Made by a program: the position numbers and the translations under genes. Below the pieces are notes generated by a model. It did no database searches and was not told the DNA's origin. It saw nothing but the letters and a program-made list of their open reading frames with translations. From NCBI GenBank assembly GCA_038233815.1, contig JBBSVE010000087.1, positions 1-13,676 on the forward strand: 13,676 nt of DNA, given 5' to 3'. The DNA comes from JBBSVE01 sp038233815 (GTDB lineage: Bacteria; Pseudomonadota; Alphaproteobacteria; Rhodobacterales; Rhodobacteraceae). Below, in pieces: positions 11,343 to 13,676 of the stretch (position 1 is the first letter of the stretch; each line of letters opens with the position of its first letter).

Positions 11343-13073
11343 TCAGCGGTCCTCGAACGGGTCCCATTCATCCTCGACCTCGGGCAGCGCGTCGGCGGCT
11401 GCATCGGCCTGTGGCGTGCGGATGTCAGCGATCCGGGCCTCGGGAAAGGCCGCCATCACCGCCTGCACCAGCGGGTTGCCCATCGCGCCCGACCGTGCCT
11501 CGCCCTCGGCGCGGTCGCGGTCCTCCGCCACCGTGGCGCCACCGCCGGAGCCGGTGACGGACACACCCCAGCGATGCCCGGTCCAGCCTTGCAGCCGCGC
11601 CGACAGCCGTGCCGCCAGATCGGGGCGCGCGGACCCTGTCGGTTCGAACTCGATACGGCCGGGCACGTAACGGACCAGCCGCAGCGTCGTCTCGACCTCC
11701 ATCAGAAGCTGCACGTCGCGTCTTGCGCGGATCAGGTCGAGCATCTGCGGAAAGCTCGCGGGCAGGTCGGGCGCGGCAGAGGCCATAGCCAGCGCCGCGC
11801 GCGGACCACCTTGACGCGAGCCGCCCTGCGGGGCGGCAAGCGCGGTGGGGGCGGCGGGAGCAGTCGATCCGTCCCGCGTCGTGGGGGCTTTCGCGGCGGC
11901 GGGGGGGGCGGACTGGAGCTTGCGGATCAGCGTCTCGGGGTCCGGCAGGTCGGCCATATGGGTCAGGCGGATCACCGCCATTTCGGCGGCCATCATCGCG
12001 TTCGGGGCAATCGTCACCTCCTCCAGCGATTTGAGCAGCATCTGCCAGGTCCGGCTCAGCACCCGCATCGGCAGGCGGGCGGCCATGTCGAGACCGCGCG
12101 CACGCTCCTCCGGCGGGGTCGTGGGGTCGGAGGCGGCGTCGGGCGTGATTTTCACCACCGACAGCCAGTGCGTGATTTCGGCCAGATCGCGCAGCACGGC
12201 CATCGGATCGGCCCCGTCGGCATATTGCGCGGAAAGCTCGGTCAGCGCCGCCCCCGCGTCGCCCCGCATCACCAGGTCGAAGAGGTCGAGCACGCGGCCC
12301 CGGTCGGCCAGCCCCAGCATCGCGCGCACCTGACCGGCCGTCGTCTCCCCCGCGCCATGGGCGATCGCCTGATCCATCAGGCTCATCGCGTCGCGCACCG
12401 ACCCTTCGGCGGCACGGGTGATAAGCGCCAGCGCGTCGTCCGCGACCAAAGCCCCCTCCAGCCCCGCGATGCGGCGGAGGTGCGCGATCATCACCTCCGG
12501 CTCGATCCGGCGCAGGTCAAAGCGCTGGCAGCGCGACAGGATCGTGACCGGCACCTTCCTGATCTCGGTCGTGGCAAAGATGAACTTCACATGCGGCGGC
12601 GGCTCCTCCAGCGTCTTCAAGAGCGCGTTGAACGCACTGGTGGACAGCATGTGGACCTCGTCGATGATGTAGACCTTGTAGCGCGCGGAGGCGGGCGCGT
12701 AATGCACCGAATCGAGCACGCTGGACCGGATGTCGTCGATCTTGGTCTGCGAGGCTCCGTCCATTTCCAGCACGTCCACATGCCGCCCGGCGCTAATCGC
12801 GCGGCATGGCTCGCAAATGCCGCAAGGATCGGTGGTGGGGCCGCCGGTGCCGTCTGGTCCGATGCAGTTGAGGCCCTTGGCGATGATCCGCGCGGTGGTG
12901 GTCTTACCCACCCCGCGCACCCCCGTCATGATGAAGGCATGCGCGATCCGGTCGGCATCAAAGGCGTTCTTCAGGGTGCGGACCATCGCCTCCTGTCCGA
13001 TCAGGTCGGCAAAGGTCGCGGGCCGGTATTTGCGCGCGGGAACCTGATAGGCGGGGGCGGAGGGGTTCGGCAT
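11343..13073 (-). CDS. dnaX: DNA polymerase III subunit gamma/tau
   Basis: DnaX (576 residues) is the clamp-loader ATPase and replisome organiser. AAA+ features: Walker A GVRGVGKTT (51-59), zinc module with C70, C84, C87 and C90, Walker B/DExx DEVH (138-141), and the SRC arginine finger (180-182). Domain III runs to about 385, followed by an Ala/Pro/Gly-rich linker (388-435) and a tau-specific C-terminal domain ending in the acidic EVEDEWDPFEDR. The E. coli-type AAAAAAG frameshift signal is not seen. The linker does contain a run of eight C (11908-11901, codons for APPA) at the position where a shortened gamma form would be made. ATG at 13073 is preceded by GGGAG at 5 bases. First gene of the dnaX-ybaB-recR unit; 57 bases separate it from ybaB. 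Confidence 0.97.
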   Translation of the reverse strand: MPNPSAPAYQVPARKYRPATFADLIGQEAMVRTLKNAFDADRIAHAFIMTGVRGVGKTTTARIIAKGLNCIGPDGTGGPTTDPCGICEPCRAISAGRHVDVLEMDGASQTKIDDIRSSVLDSVHYAPASARYKVYIIDEVHMLSTSAFNALLKTLEEPPPHVKFIFATTEIRKVPVTILSRCQRFDLRRIEPEVMIAHLRRIAGLEGALVADDALALITRAAEGSVRDAMSLMDQAIAHGAGETTAGQVRAMLGLADRGRVLDLFDLVMRGDAGAALTELSAQYADGADPMAVLRDLAEITHWLSVVKITPDAASDPTTPPEERARGLDMAARLPMRVLSRTWQMLLKSLEEVTIAPNAMMAAEMAVIRLTHMADLPDPETLIRKLQSAPPAAAKAPTTRDGSTAPAAPTALAAPQGGSRQGGPRAALAMASAAPDLPASFPQMLDLIRARRDVQLLMEVETTLRLVRYVPGRIEFEPTGSARPDLAARLSARLQGWTGHRWGVSVTGSGGGATVAEDRDRAEGEARSGAMGNPLVQAVMAAFPEARIADIRTPQADAAADALPEVEDEWDPFEDR

Positions 13074-13105
13074 GGCGGCTCCCGGAGTGGACGGGGATCA
13101 GCGTA

Positions 13106-13127
13106 GGACGCGGGACGCGGCGCGTCC
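13106..13127. repeat. Tandem plus inverted 7-mer between ffs and dnaX
   Basis: The plus strand has GGACGCG twice in direct tandem (13106-13119), then G and the inverted copy CGCGTCC (13121-13127). The second and third copies make a palindrome around one base. It lies 33-54 bases before the dnaX ATG, where a promoter or operator would sit. It could equally be a hairpin at the end of the ffs transcript; no T-run is present. Confidence 0.4.
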
Positions 13128-13153
13128 ACCCGGCGGGGCCGATCGGGATGGCG

Positions 13154-13250
13154 GTGAGAGGCTGACAACGACCCAAGCGGGGCTCGTTACGGCTGCTTCC
13201 TTCCGGACCTGACCGGGTTGGCGAGGCGCCTGCCCGCGCCAACCTCTCCC
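13154..13250 (-). ncRNA. ffs: Signal recognition particle RNA, small bacterial type (4.5S)
   Basis: The minus strand carries the near-invariant SRP RNA tip GGTCAGGTCCGGAAGGAAGC (13217-13198), with the GGAA tetraloop and the symmetric internal loop that binds Ffh. Flanking complements extend the rod: CTCG with CGAG, GCGGG with CCCGC, and GAGAGG (13248-13243) with CCTCTC (13161-13156). The outer helix can lengthen to 12 pairs with one mismatch (13254-13243 with 13161-13150), so exact ends are uncertain by a few bases. SRP RNA with Ffh delivers membrane and secreted proteins to FtsY. It has its own strong promoter and lies between the cpdB-like gene and dnaX on the same strand. Confidence 0.96.
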
Positions 13251-13254
13251 CGCC

Positions 13255-13283
13255 GATATAGGCCGTGCGGCGTGCCCGTGCAA
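13255..13283 (-). promoter_or_regulatory. Promoter of ffs
   Basis: TTGCAC (13283-13278), a 17-base spacer and TATATC (13260-13255) form a good housekeeping promoter on the minus strand. The start point would be near 13248, at the GAGAGG that begins the closing stem of SRP RNA. The -35 box lies only seven bases after the stop of the upstream gene. Confidence 0.65.
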
Positions 13284-13290
13284 GCGGGCT

Positions 13291-13676
13291 TCAGGTCCGC
13301 AGCCGGTAACGCCAGAACCCGTCCTCCGCCGGTCCTACGGCCGTGATCGGCAGCGCCCCGTCCGCGAGGAGCGTCCGGGCCGCCGGCGCGCTGGTGAACA
13401 GAAGGCCATGCCCCGGATGCGGCACGAAGGACCAGTTCGGGGCGACCGATGGCTTCACCCGGCCTTGCGAGGATATGTGGCGCAGCAGGATGTCGCGGTT
13501 AAGGATTGGCGCCTCGTAGACCGTCCGGATGCCTTGCGCCCAGGCGGCATCCGCGACTTCGTCGACACGGTAGCTGTTGGTGGCGACGATCACCTCCTCC
13601 GCCGGGTCGAGAGGGCGACCGGAAATGCAGAGATCCCGGATCCGGCGGCTGGCGGGATCGCAGAGCACGCCGTCGG
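13291..13676 (-). CDS. cpdB: C-terminal part of a CpdB-like 2',3'-cyclic-nucleotide phosphodiesterase/3'-nucleotidase, cut by window edge
   Basis: The minus-strand frame enters from beyond the right edge and ends at the TGA at 13293-13291. About 128 codons are present; the metallophosphatase domain lies outside the window. The visible part matches the 5'-nucleotidase C-terminal domain: DPASRRIRDLCISGRPLDP followed by VIVATNSYR, the substrate-binding segment that in CpdB proteins follows the aromatic cap. CpdB is periplasmic and releases nucleosides from cyclic and 3'-nucleotides, products of RNA breakdown. The CpdB assignment over other members of the 5'-nucleotidase family is from the ATNSYR and CISGRPLDP wording and is moderately sure. 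It may matter that a secreted RNase T2, which makes 2',3'-cyclic nucleotides, is encoded about 4 kb away. Confidence 0.7.
   Translation of the reverse strand, partial: DGVLCDPASRRIRDLCISGRPLDPAEEVIVATNSYRVDEVADAAWAQGIRTVYEAPILNRDILLRHISSQGRVKPSVAPNWSFVPHPGHGLLFTSAPAARTLLADGALPITAVGPAEDGFWRYRLRT

Noticed and set aside
11574..13106. 510-codon plus-strand frame opposite dnaX
   Set aside because: Antisense shadow of a clear dnaX; His/Arg/Gln-rich with no domain.

Overview
The window looks like chromosomal DNA of an alphaproteobacterium, most likely Rhodobacterales. Base composition is high GC. The MreB sequence, the DUF1013/TrcR-type regulator, the CryB/PhrB-type iron-sulphur photolyase, and the order leuA-mreB-mreC and dnaX-ybaB-recR all point that way. 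Taxonomy is inferred from gene content only. No insertion sequence, phage gene, CRISPR array or tRNA is visible, and no stretch over 300 bases lacks a gene.

Layout from left to right. Positions 1-3139 (minus strand) hold the start of mreC (cut by the window edge), mreB, leuA and, upstream of leuA, an unlisted 28-residue leucine-rich leader peptide whose Leu codons are complementary to the leuA ribosome binding site. Divergent from it, 3235-5429 (plus) holds a short-chain dehydrogenase overlapping by 4 bases with a PhrB/CryB-type photolyase. Positions 5442-6956 (minus) encode an exported protein with 18 MORN repeats. Positions 7111-8769 (plus) encode glutamine-dependent NAD+ synthetase, facing a secreted RNase T2 (8777-9418, minus). 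Positions 9581-10324 (plus) encode the TrcR-type cell-cycle regulator. Positions 10337-13073 (minus) are the replication/repair cluster dnaX-ybaB-recR. Upstream of it on the same strand lie the SRP RNA gene (ffs) with a clear promoter and the 3' end of a cpdB-like nucleotidase gene.

The genes are mostly core housekeeping: cell shape, leucine synthesis, NAD synthesis, replication/repair and protein targeting. The most interesting item is the leuA leader. The sequence suggests translational attenuation in which the regulatory Leu codons are themselves the anti-Shine-Dalgarno strand, on an mRNA that probably begins at the leader's own ATG. Secondary points are stop-codon-straddling palindromes between two convergent gene pairs, the large MORN protein, a C8 run in the dnaX linker, and repeat-rich DNA before the trcR-like gene.
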